From contig JAYMTA010000873.1 in NCBI GenBank assembly GCA_036897625.1, forward strand, positions 1 through 23,484: 23,484 nt of DNA, given 5' to 3'. The DNA is from Pelargonium cotyledonis. Its lineage: Eukaryota > Streptophyta > Magnoliopsida > Geraniales > Geraniaceae. Positions 9,101 to 19,900 of the stretch are shown in pieces. The notes under the pieces were generated by a model that had not been told where the DNA came from, did no database searches, and saw nothing but the letters and a program-made list of their open reading frames with translations. Both the position numbers and the translations under genes were made by a program. Within the stretch, counting starts at the first letter, position 1. Each line of letters begins with the position of its first letter.

Positions 9101-10264
9101 TAGGACTGGATAGTGATGATAGTCATATAAGTATGCCGTGAGTAGCATGCTCTGAACGAATTAAGTTAAACCGTTAAGAATTAGCATTCACCTAACATAT
9201 CCACTCTGAAAATTTGTTAATGAACACGCAATTCCAGAAATTTAACCAAGATAGAAGAGATATGATGCTATTCAGTTGAAACTCGAGAATTTGTGTTGGC
9301 TGACTTGTAAAGTAGTTGAATTTTGTTAGAAAATAAATGTTGTGCAGATATTGTTTGTTACAATGTGTGAAATGCATCAGCATGAACATATATGGGCCTA
9401 AAGAAATCATGGTTTATCATCAAAATGTTTTTTTCTCTCCTTATTCGTAATGTTGCAATTTGAATGTTTATTTTCCAAATCTTGCAGGGTTGTAAGCCAG
9501 TGGAATCCATGGATGTGATGGGTGGTTCAGCGACTGTAAGTCCATGTTCGTCTTACCACCAAAGCCCTTGTGCTTCATATAACCCGAGTCCAGCCTCCTC
9601 ATCCTTCCCAAGTCCAGCCTCGTCCTCTTATGCCATTAATACCAATGGTGATGGCAATTCCCTCATCCCGTGGCTGAAAAACCTCTCATCTTCTTCCTCA
9701 TCGGCCTCCTCCAAGCTCCCCCATCTTTACATCCACGGTGGCTCCATTAGTGCCCCGGTCAGCCCACCCATAAGCTCTCCAACTGCCCAGACCCCCCGAA
9801 TGAACGCTGACTGGGACGACCAATCAACACGGCCGAACTGGGGTGGACAACACTACCCTTTTCTTCCATTGTCCACTCCCCCGAGCCCAGGTCGCCAGAT
9901 CATTCCTGATCCACAGTGGTTTGCCGGTATCCAACTCCCTCAAGGTGGGCCAAATTCTCCCACATTCAGTCTAGTTTCTTCCAAACCATTTGGTTTCAAG
10001 GAAGACATGTATGCCGGTAGTGGATCCCGTATGGCGACTCCAGGCCAAAGTGGGACATGCTCTCCAGCTATCGCAGCGGGTTGTGATCAGAATGCTGATG
10101 TTCCTATGTCTGAAGCGATCTCAGACGAGTTTGCTTTTGGAAACTATATGACGAGGATGGTGAAGCCGTGGGAAGGAGAGAGGATCCATGAAGAGAGTGT
10201 ATCCGACGATCTAGAGCTCACACTTGGGAGCTCAAAGGCCAATTGTTTTGACATGAATACTTGA
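6143..10264 (+). CDS. BES1/BZR1 homologue, tandem paralogue (BEH-B)
   Basis: Second BES1/BZR1-family factor. Exons 6143-6358 (72 codons, AAG|GTAATT) and 9488-10264 (TTGCAG|GGT) give 330 residues. ATG 6143 is the first in its frame and the only one after 5811. Domains follow BEH-A: basic stretch [14 protein letters not shown], Ser/Pro-rich GSK3-site region (about 88-147), [14 protein letters not shown] (158-171), PEST-like region CSPAIAAG to DVPMSE (263-281), docking segment [12 protein letters not shown] (297-308) and EAR motif LELTL (314-318). Exon-1 protein matches BEH-A at 63 of 72 residues. Unusually, four of the nine differences cluster in the helix after HCDN: BEH-A has NNEVLKALC where BEH-B has NKGALKALG. 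The tail after [10 protein letters not shown] continues with NCFDMNT because the splice donor present in BEH-A is lost. The gene is open and probably functional as a protein, but its DNA binding or dimerisation may be altered. Confidence 0.88.
7287..8570. repeat. Three-copy tandem repeat, unit about 400-450 bp, in BEH-B intron
   Basis: Ordered landmarks recur three times. (C/G)ATCTTC(C/A)TAGTCATGG occurs at 7349, 7751 and 8171. AGATTCTCTTCCTTTTT occurs at 7453, 7891 and 8311. ATAGGTTATTA occurs at 7501, 7940 and 8359. TTGTTGAC occurs at 7631, 8082 and 8497. Spacings range from 402 to 451 bp. Unit starts are about 7287, 7683 and 8151. Copies 2 and 3 also share AACTATAAG..ATATTGCTGGA at their edges. 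There is no long open frame; it is non-coding. Confidence 0.85.
8872..9060. repeat. Stowaway-related MITE segment in BEH-B intron
   Basis: ATTCCGTCTCAAAATGAGTG followed by TCATCTTTTT (from about 8873) matches the terminus seen at 1-43 in the opposite orientation. Internal words, including CTCTTGTT(C/G)TAACAAACT, recur at 13780-13800. The right end is not clear, so the element is truncated or its limit is approximate. Confidence 0.45.
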
Positions 10265-12034
10265 ATGAATAGGTAAAATGACCTGTTTCCTTGTGCTCTC
10301 TAGTTGTTACATTATTGCAAAATAGTTGTAAAAAAGGGCGATCCATTGCTCCCATCATTGTGGAGTCTCGCACGTCAAGGCTTAACTACAAAGATAGTGA
10401 TATTTATGCTAAGATAGTGGTATTTATGCTGTTTAGCAAGTAAAAGATCAAGGTGAGTCAGTGTAGGAGCTTCCCTCTTTTCTTCATTCTATTTTATCCT
10501 CTTTTTAATTACTTTTAAATTTGATGTAGTTTAGCTCTTCGATGTGTAGGGTGTTTTCACAAATCGCAACTCATTCATTTGGTCTCTTCTGTAAAACCTA
10601 TATTGACTGTCTTTGATTCTTGGATTGTAGAGTTGTCAATTCAGGTTTCAGGTTGGGTCCGGGTTGAAAAGGTCAAACCTGAACCCAATTCCAAACTATT
10701 TCAGTTTATTTCATATTAAAATTTAAAAAATGTGTTGAATTGTAAGCGCCTGTGAATTGGTTTCAAATTACTTATCTCCTTTTGGATTGTCAATGGTATT
10801 ACTACTCAATGATTCATGTGAGTTGGACTTCAACTCTTTGTGCTACTTTGATATGAAACTGACAATTTGGACTTCAATCTGCGGTCATTTTAAATTTGTC
10901 TTGTATTTTTGTGACCTAAATTTTACCTTAAAAATCGCAGATAGGGTTGGACAACCTGCAATCACAACCACATCTTCCTTATAAAATTTCCTATTTGAAA
11001 CTTACATCTCTTACAGGTCAGGTGAGATCTTTTCAGCTTGAACAATAAAAACGATTGAAACATGATATGCCACTTTTACTTGATAATGTAGGATGAATGG
11101 CTGTGGGCAGCTACTTGCTTGTCAATGGAGATGAAGTGGAAAATAGACTGGCCATCTGTTTCTCCCCAAACCCTAGAAAAAGTGGCTTATAATTGTGTAG
11201 CTTGGTTTCATGCATATGGTCAATGGTAGAGCTATGATGATGACATGAGATGCACTACAAATGAGAAGCATATGGGACCATTTGCTCTTCCCATTTTGTA
11301 GCTAAAACCCAACCTGGACAGATCACAACATTTTGTAGCTTATCCAGTTAGCTACACTACACCATGTGAAATTTTCACCCATTATTTGAATTTTTTGTAT
11401 TGCACATGTTGTTTGGTTTTGTGCTTTCTTTATTTTAATCTCAGCTTGTCTTCCCATCTTCAGATAAACCAAAAATAGAAGCTTCTGCAAGTTTTAGCAA
11501 TGCCCAATATATGAGAATATATTAATGTCATATTATCTTATGGGTTGATCTATTTTGTTTAGAGAGACAATTCGGATTTTGAATCTGAACTGAATCGGAG
11601 TTTGGGTTTGAGTTCATAAAAATTAATCCAGATCCTATTCAAGATTAAGGGTCTGTTCGGATTCAGATTTTAGACACAAATGGAATCGAACAAGAGACAT
11701 TGAGACAAATTGAGAACCAACCTCACATGATCAAGAAACAATGAGATAAACTGTACATAATCTCCAAATGTTTCAATCAATATATTTAAACTTTCTTGTC
11801 CACATAAGTAATATATACAAAGTTTCCAGCATTACATGATAACAGGAAGAAAAAAAAAATCCGCATTCTTAATTCTGTACAACCACTTGGCCACCAATTG
11901 CTTCAATGTTAAAAATTGAATATAGACAGTTACCGAGAAGAGAAATGCGGGAACAATGCATAATTTATACAAGAATTGTGGTTACTTGGCCATACCAATT
12001 GCTTAATACGAGTGCACTTGGCCATACCAATTGC
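10265..12034. other. 3' flanks of convergent genes, no further gene seen
   Basis: BEH-B and the FYVE-SYLF gene end tail to tail 1.77 kb apart. The 3'UTRs of both must lie here, but no cleavage site can be fixed from sequence. Repeat-like patches include 10630-10700 (words resembling CAGGTTGGGTCCGGGTT, also seen at 17510-17530) and about 11570-11690. Short frames here show no recognisable protein. Confidence 0.5.
10391..10430. repeat. 20-bp tandem duplication in the BEH-B 3' region
   Basis: The 20-bp unit at 10391-10410 is repeated at 10411-10430 with one difference (AAGATAGTGA versus AAGATAGTGG). It is a small, recent-looking slippage or tandem duplication 127 bp after the BEH-B stop codon, probably in the 3'UTR. 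Confidence 0.9.
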
Positions 12035-12047
12035 TTAATACGAGTGC
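11984..12047. repeat. Perfect 32-bp tandem duplication spanning a stop codon
   Basis: Positions 11984-12015 and 12016-12047 are identical over 32 bp. On the minus strand the upstream copy contains the last codons (His-Ser-Tyr) and the TAA stop of the FYVE-SYLF gene; the other copy lies just downstream in the 3'UTR. A diverged relative of the first half (ACTTGGCCACCAATTGCTTC) is at 11884-11903. Confidence 0.95.
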
Positions 12048-15000
12048 TTATCATATAGATTTGAGAGAGCCTGATAGAGAATGGCAGCTGCAGGAGGTCT
12101 AGGCAATGAGCCGAGAAGAATATCAGATGCACTTATGGACGGATTGCCATAGAATCGAGAATTTTCCTGTCTTCGGGTTGTCACTATACTACCTTCTAGA
12201 GAGCATCCAACAAACGCACCTGTAAAGTTGGTCATATTACAATCGGATCAGTGCAAAACATGGCATAGAAACTCGGGTCATAGTTCATACATACAAACTA
12301 TATGACCATAGGATTTGGTCCATTTCATGTTCATGTAGTTTCATATAGAAATTATATGGCATCGACTTTAGTTATAAGGAAAAGTTAAAAAGATGAAGTT
12401 GATAATACGATATGATTCGAAACCAAGTATTCAATTACTTCTCAAATGACAATTTACAATTATAATCCCCTATACTTAGCTTCTTTTTAAGATAACTCCC
12501 TTTTTTTTCACCCCCTCACGTGTAGGTATTTTCCTTCCATGTGGATCATGGCAGGTGTATCCTTTTGCATGTGGGTCGGAGACTACATGGAGAGGCAACA
12601 TAAACATAAACGGATACCTTTTGGACTAAGGCTTGGATCATAACCAACTCTAATATCATGTAAAATTTCAAGAATTGTACTAAAAGGTAGACAACCTTGT
12701 TAGTAGGGTTTGACTTTCACCTTAACATGTTCATACGTTGTGATTATTGGATAAACTTGTCACCGAAATGATATAATCAGAGTGTTAAGTTTCTAAATGT
12801 AAGAAAAATACCAGTGAGTGAAAACTAACTCCATTAGCAATGTAAGAAACAAAACATTAAACTGAAAGTACCTTTACTGCAGCTGTAAGTATAGCAAGCA
12901 GCATAACCACCGTCGCCAGCTCGGAGATCAGCTTCGGCAGCCCGCCCAACAATGCCAACCGCTGCACTCAAACCTGCTCCAACCGAGAAATGCATGTTGC
13001 TACTAAATGTTTTGATCGCATCACTTGTTCTCAACACAATTATGAAGTCGGTCACTTCTCCTCCAGCCTGTTTTGCTCACATAAGATTTGAAAAGGTTTG
13101 CTTCAGTTAGAAGTTTGAACACAGATATTCACTGATCATTACATCATTTTTTATTTGCATAAAACTTTATTCCCCTGAAAATTACTTGAGGAAACAAAAG
13201 GCTAACACAAGTACAAATGCAAGTTATGATGCTATTAATACCTGAGCTCCCCAACCCATACCAAAGGAAGAGATGGCAGAAGGTGGAGACCAGGAGCCGT
13301 CCTCTCTGCGAGCGATAACTAGGCCCGTTCCGATGTTGTATGTCACCATCATACCGACCTTTGCAATAGTTAGGATTGCAAGGCCTTTTGCTTGTTTCAG
13401 AATAGCATCTGGTATGGACTTTTCAGGAGAAAGAGAACCAACCTGAGAATATTATATGTTATCAACTCCACAAGAATTTAATATATAAAAAAGTACACTG
13501 CAGAAGAAGAAAAATATTTCAGAGCATTACTAACAAACTTTCTCTTAGCTAAAGACTCATCACATATATGCATATGAGTTAACTGATGAAAAGTAAAAAT
13601 GTCACCTTGTGTCCTTAAGGTATACAATGCCCAATAAGAACTTGGCATTTTGTTGTTATACTCAGAACATTTATTATAGCAAAAGTTGTCAAAACATTAA
13701 ACAAAAAGATTCTTAAAATGGCTTGATCTTTAAGAAGAGCTAGTTAGAGTTGCACTTTCCCCCTTATACCCTTATGTGCTCTTGTTGTAACAAACTCAAG
13801 GGCTTCTACATTACTTACCACAGGGTTATTGTTGTTCATGCATAACTAACTAACCAACCAACAAAGGAAAGTTGACACTCGTATTAGGATGGAGGAAGTA
13901 CAATTTTTTTGTTCATCCCTACAACAATTCTATATCAGTTCATTTGGGGAGCAGGAACCAACAATGATAAATACAAACAATTCAGAAATAATGTTACCTT
14001 ATTATAACCTTGAATGGTGTTTGTGGCCTTGTAGATCTCGTATTCCATCGTCTGCCCCCAAGGAAAATTCAGCCACGATCTCAAAGTACTTAGGTCTGTC
14101 AGATCATGAGTTGGCAACTGAGCAGCACGACTCACTTGATCCATCAAGTACGATTGTACAGACTCGAGGCGCACACAGCATACATCACAGACTCTTTGTG
14201 GGTCACCAACTCGGAACTTTGTAGGTAACAAGCTCCTCCCCTTAGAGCACTGATTACAAAATATCCCTCCACAGAAACGACAATGGTGCCTGGAGCACAT
14301 GATAGGATGGAACCGCACATTACAAAGCATGCAAGCAGCAGCAGCACTATCAGCCAACCATTTTGGTGGCTCTGCTTCAAGAATCTCCTTTATGTTACCA
14401 AAATTAGCTTCCGTAAGTGTTTGGGCCATCTCGTTCCAGGCTTGCTCAAGTAGATTATCCGACATCCAGGAAAGCCTACATCCGACCACGTCACCTGAAG
14501 CGAGAGCACTAACTTTCCCTCTTGCTGCATGTAACATCTCAATAACTACATCCCACATAGTCATCTCCTTATTGTCTCCAATGAATTGATCCCAACCCAA
14601 GTCTCCATCGGGAAAATACCCACCATCAAGAGGAAAACCTTTATTCCAATCATCACGTATGCTTTCTGACATTGGTGGAACAGAGACAGGTATCCAAAAC
14701 CCGGTTTCTTCAGGAAGTGGCGTCTCATAACAAAACAATTTACCCTGCTTCTGCTGCCCGACACCCAAGTCTTTTTTAGCATCATTTCCCTCTTTGGCAG
14801 TTGAAGGAGGTGAAGGAGGCGCTTCACTTTCACAATCTCTATGACGTCTAATTTCTTCATGATCCCCTTTGGAAACAGAATGATGCCTATAAGGAGGTGA
14901 TTCACTATCACAATCTCTATTACGATGATTTTCCTCTTGCACATGTTCTTCTGTAGGTATAGAATTACCATTTTCTCTTTGTTCCGCCTCTTTCTCACTA

Positions 15001-15862
15001 GCATCCTGGCAATCCAAATTTAATTATCACTCGGCAGGGCAATAACAAAGATCAAATATGAGAAAAAGATTTTATGAAGCACAAACATCTCTCTGTCTAC
15101 TCATATAGTACGAAACCATGTGGGCTGTTTAAATGCATAACTAATAGCTACATATTTTTCTAATCAAACAGACATAGTTTCAGGTAAGTACTTCTAGTTC
15201 CATGGAACCGGAACGGACTGCGACCAGACTGAATGGACCAATTTCACTAACTAATTAAACATATAATAAGTTTTCACGATCCATGTGGAATTATTTGAAT
15301 TAAGTTTACCTTGGATTATATACTACACCAATCCTATACTGACTGGAACCATCTCATGATTTTTGAAAGCATTCCAATATTTAGACTAAATAGTAAATGC
15401 GTAGCCAGCTAAATCAGTTTTCTTAGTCTAATATGCCACATGTTACCAATTTCCCAGGCTCTCGAAAAAAAAAACACTTCTTTTGCCTTTAAAACTCCAA
15501 AAGCACCACAGTTTTTGCTCTACAAAATCATCAAGAACCTCAAAACCCAACTGCTTGATTGCTGATTGAAGCCATAGAATAAATATATATAATAAAAAAA
15601 TAGGAGGAAAAGAGATAATAATTTCATATTCAGAGAATTCCAAAATCAACCCAATTAACAGTACTCATCAAACTCCATCAAGTTCCTATTTTTACCAATC
15701 TTAACGAACTTTCTCAGCAACCCAACAGATTATCAAAGAAGAAAGAACAATAAAAAAATTAAGAACAGAAAATTTGAGGAATTAATTGATTACCGGGAGA
15801 GATGGAAAATTGGGCTTGTACTCGTCGAGCTGGATTTTCGGGTAACGAACGTTATTGTCCAT
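12035..15862 (-). CDS. FYVE zinc-finger and SYLF (Ysc84) domain protein
   Basis: Five exons on the minus strand: 15794-15862, 13998-15005, 13242-13442, 12872-13067 and 12035-12219. All introns are GT-AG, and the total is 552 residues plus TAA. Residues about 24-112 are charged and low in complexity, with an imperfect 26-residue-spaced repeat (RDCDSESPP near 53-61, RDCESEAPP near 79-87). The FYVE finger spans about 239-303: WLAD, then ligands C248, C251, C265, C268, C273, C276, C296, C299, with RHHCR at 262-266 and RVC at 294-296. FYVE domains bind PtdIns3P on endosomes; the canonical R(R/K)HHCR has Ser at its first position here. Residues about 360-540 are a SYLF/Ysc84 domain, a lipid-binding fold: LKQAKGLAILTIAKVG, GSWSPPSAISSFGMGWGAQ, SVGAGLSAAVG and GAFVGCSLEGS. 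The same FYVE-SYLF arrangement is known in plants. It most likely acts at endomembranes. The partner is not deducible. Confidence 0.9.
13700..13901. repeat. Stowaway-related MITE remnant in FYVE-SYLF intron 2
   Basis: The right end GACACTCGTATTAGGATGG followed by AGGAAGTA (13874-13900) is the reverse complement of a CCATCC..GAGTGTC terminus like those at 1-43 and 8873. The interior (13762-13800) shares TATACCC..CTCTTGTT(G/C)TAACAAACT with 8953-8981. The left end is not clear. It lies inside the intron 13443-13997 and does not touch the splice sites. Confidence 0.45.
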
Positions 15863-16074
15863 AATTACAGAGCTTCCTAAGGTTTTGGCGGTGGATTGAA
15901 GAAGAAATCGTGTATGGATTTACAGAGATAACGATGAGTCGTTGTGTTGGTGAAGAGTTTCCGTTTGGCAAAGCAAGTAATGATTGAAAAGGAAGGGAAA
16001 GAGACGACACGCAATATAGTCTACATGGGCTGGGCTTTTAAGCCCAACTTGAGCCCATATATATTACACACAAA
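15863..16074 (-). promoter_or_regulatory. FYVE-SYLF leader and promoter with clustered TGGGCT/AGCCCA motifs
   Basis: TGGGCT occurs at 16026-16031 and 16031-16036, and AGCCCA at 16041-16046 and 16052-16057, 160-200 bp upstream of the start codon. TGGGCTT (16031-16037) and AAGCCCA (16040-16046) form a 7-bp inverted repeat. These match the site II (TGGGCC/T) element bound by TCP factors in growth-associated and housekeeping plant genes. The role is inferred from position only. Confidence 0.4.
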
Positions 16075-16460
16075 TTGAAGTAGGTTTGAGTTCAACGTAA
16101 TCGTGTTCAAGTCGAATTTGTGTCCACTAACTCAATTTGTATAACAATCGGTTTGTGTTCAAATTGGGCCTATTTAATATGTTAGTTGTGTTATTTCGCT
16201 CAGAAATTAGTAGTGTTAGTCAGCTTAACTAATAATCGGGTCAAAGTCAAATCGACACATTTAATAGAATATTAAACTTTCAACACGACCTGCAAATACG
16301 AATTGTCAATTGTCATTCTTAATTAACACAATTATGATTCAAATATCATATCTTTCTAATTAGAAATATGTGAGTATATCTGACAATGCGGACAACAAAC
16401 TTAAGTGGATTAAATAAACAAGCTCACGAGTTGAATTTTATCGTACCAATTTGTGCTGAC
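16075..16460. repeat. Degenerate dispersed repeat, copy 2
   Basis: Shares its core (16262-16341) with 5441-5521 and a general make-up of GTGTT, GGGTCAA and CGACACA words. It lies between the FYVE-SYLF promoter and the 3' end of the next gene. No open frame of interest is present. Confidence 0.45.
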
Positions 16461-16989
16461 CTCTATTATGATCCGTTAAGTGGCTTGGGCCGTCTAAAAC
16501 CAATGAAAAGTAGCTAAAAAAGAACCCGCACATTTCTCATACCTTCCCTAACCGATGAAAAAGTGAACCTTTTCATCTTTGTTACGTACCCTTCGGAGCG
16601 ATACAGGTATTCATGAATTATCAATAATTTTGTTAATAATAAGGTTAGTTATGATCTTTTAAATTTGGAAGGAGTATCAAATTTCATCTCACTGAACTGA
16701 AAAGGAATTAAAAGATAATGCAACTAGGTACTCAAAATTTAACTTCAAATTTTATTCTCCTCCTTCAATGTAAAAGTAACCACTTTACTTCAACCAACCA
16801 AAAAATTACAACCCATTCAGGTAAAAAGGAAAATATAGAGCAGCCATTAAGGATTGATAATGTAAAAGAAACAACATTTTCATATTCGCATGACATGTGA
16901 TGTGGTATCTTTCAAAAGTTGAACCAACTTGAGCCATGCTGCTTGTAGTTACTATATACACTGCAACTTGGAATTCTGGGGCTGTAAAA
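16461..16989. other. 3' flank of the unnamed minus-strand gene
   Basis: AT-rich sequence between the dispersed repeat and the stop codon at 16990. It probably includes the 3'UTR of the minus-strand gene. No recognisable coding frame is present. Confidence 0.4.
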
Positions 16990-19900
16990 TCAGAACTCGA
17001 CACCACTGTTTATCTGAACGGAGATGGAAGGTCGACCAACACTCGAAAGAGGAGTGTCTACCCTCACTACGATCCCTGAGCTCCCGACATTTCCATTCCA
17101 CTTGGACCTCCCGACCTGCGTATATAGAGATGACAAAGTTGGGTTCATAAAGCCAAGGATACCAAGAAGAGCAGGATAAGAAATGGTAAATGAGCCCACA
17201 ATTACCATGGCTATGAGAAAGCCATCAAGGAAAGACAGCTGATGACTTGATATATATATAGAGAGAGAGAGGGAGAGAGAGTAAATAGAATCTTAGCCAA
17301 ACTTTTATGGGCTGACTTAGTCAAGCCAATGAAGAAATGTCACCGCATTAGAGTGCCAGTAAGACATCAGGGTAAATCGGTATAAACCATCACAAAACAA
17401 TCCTACAATATATCTATAGAGCTGGCAATTTGAACCCGAACCCGTGGGAACCTACAAACCGGCCCACATTTTTACGGGTTCAGGTCACACAAAAAAGACA
17501 TGATCAATTTTCAGGTTGGGTCGGGGAAAACCCACAACCCTTGTCAGTTCGATTCAGTTAGGCCTTTTGAACTCAAAACACAGACCTGAAATGAATGGTC
17601 AGCTCTAGATATGCATTGCCAAAACAATAATGACCAAAAAAGATTATGGTATAGCCGTAACTTACAGATACTGATGCAAACGCAGATGGATGTGATGTTA
17701 GTGAACATCCGCATATCAGATTCAGTTGCTCCTTAACTGAATGTATAAGTTCCGCCCGCAATCCAGGATTGCTTCCACCAAAAGTGGGTGATACACTGCC
17801 GAGGTATAGTTAAAACAGGAAAATGTTAGCTTGTAAACATAAGCTAGCATACAAATACAAATTAAGCAGAGGATACAAATAAGAACATAAACAATGATAT
17901 CAATGCCTTCTCAAAATAAAACTAAATGATGAGTCATGTGCGTGCACACAAGCATTATATTTACAAGAAATATACCTTGCAGGAAACGAAGCAGTCCTGT
18001 AGCCAAATTTCAATTTTTTGTTCTATGAATCAGGTTATAAAAACAAAAACAGGTAAAAGGTTTTCCTTGTTTGGTTCAATGCTTTGGAAATTCCTTTACA
18101 GAGCACAAATTGTAAAAACAACATCAATTTGAAATGTAAAATGATGTGCTTTCTTCTTTGGTGCTAAGAATTAATAGACATCTTACTGAAGTCAAGTAGA
18201 CTACCATATCCATAACTACATGGAGGCAGGATGTAAGCTCACCTGACTTGAACAGTTGGTTTCACCATAAGTCCAGATCTTTTCCAAACCAAGGCTTGTG
18301 CCAAACCCATCGTCAATGACTTGTCAGGCCATTGTACTGTTGGGGTGAAGCGTGTTCCCCACTTATTCTGGAAAAGGGAAAAATAAAAGGTAAATTTACA
18401 TTTCTATTATGAGCAACCAAACTATAGGTTTGTTAAAATCGGGACCAAAGCTGAAAGTCAAGAAGTTATATAATTCTATGACTATTTTCTCTACACCTCC
18501 TACTATTTCATGATCTAACCTTGCAAGCAAAGCTGAACCTCATTTCTCCTGGATATTGGCCTTGCGCCTGGAGAAGGCCCCCACAAATAGGTAGAAAAGC
18601 ACTTGTAGTAAGCCCCTCACCGGATACATAGGTGAGCTGCCCATTTGGAAACTGCAAATCGACAAATGACTGGAGAGAGAAAGCGAAAGAGAGAGATTAG
18701 CACACAAGAACCTTTCATACCCTAATTTTAGCAGCAGTAAACAGTTTACCTTTACTTGTTTATAACTTTACATCCATAATGTTACCACAACCATTCAACA
18801 AATTCATTTTCCGCATAATAGGGTCATGAATTTGTTTACAGAATAAACTGAATTTTATTTCACATAAATTAACATCTACATTCATAAGTACACACTTCAT
18901 AGCATACCAAAATAAATTAGAATCATTTAAACCGTGACTAGTGAATATAAACTATATAATTGTTAAAAGAATAACTGAAATTCAAACATAAATTATCAAC
19001 TTACACAAGCTAAAGGATTTAGACAGAGCATTGACATTAAGAGCCACCTTCTATGCTTTGACCACACAGCTGGGCAAATAGAATGCACTCCGTTCTGACA
19101 CCCAAGTGAAATTGACATATAAGAACAAAATAGTGACAGAAACGTACATATATAAGCATCTACAACACCATAATTAGCAAACAAGTCACAAAGACTACAT
19201 AGTACTAACAAAATTAATAGCAAACAACGATGACAAAATAAGCTACATCTGTGTTTGCAATTAAGGTCAACAAATAATTGTTAGAACAATGCTGATGTAT
19301 ACTTAAATTTGGAAATACTGAGATGTCAATTATCTACATCTTGTGCTAAGTTGAAATGCACACTGGCTGTTTTCTCATATGTGATTAGTCATTTAGGATA
19401 CAACAGAATAACTGAAGAACAATTTGGGACAACAATTGTAACAATACACCTATCTGCATTCAAACATACAAGAAATCATCTACAAGTAAAACAAAACTGT
19501 CACCAAGGTGTACACAATATTAGTCATAAGCTGCCTTTTACCAAAGTCAATAGCAGCATTGCTGCAACCAACCACAAAGAGGTTGAAGTAGTTTATGGAT
19601 AAGAAATCACAGACAAATGTAGGAATCAACAGATTTCTTCTTTTGGCACAGAATAATCTAGAAAAAGAATGTAACCATAAATTTAGACTATAGTTGAGTA
19701 GACTAATATATTGCTTAATCATTTTTTGACACTAGCATCTCCAATATCATAACATATACTATATTTCCAGAGCAATCTACAAAATGATCAGGTAATTATA
19801 CATACCTTTCTGTCATATCCATACCAAAGCAAGTGTTGTTTCGATAAATGAACCGGAAGAAGAAGTGTCGAGTCACGCACAAACAGTACTGGTCCAAGTT

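Larger units (their letters stand above)
6359..9487 (+). other. BEH-B intron 1 (3,129 nt)
   Basis: GT-AG intron after codon 72, phase 0, at the same position as in BEH-A but about 1.1 kb longer. Most of the extra length is a three-copy tandem repeat (7287-8570) and a MITE-like segment (8872-9060). Its 5' part (6506-6552) is homologous to 1030-1076 of the BEH-A intron. Confidence 0.85.

Noticed and set aside
13889-14589. Plus-strand open frames across the FYVE exon
   Set aside because: Antisense shadows of the FYVE-SYLF exon 13998-15005, whose zinc ligands and splice sites are clear on the minus strand.
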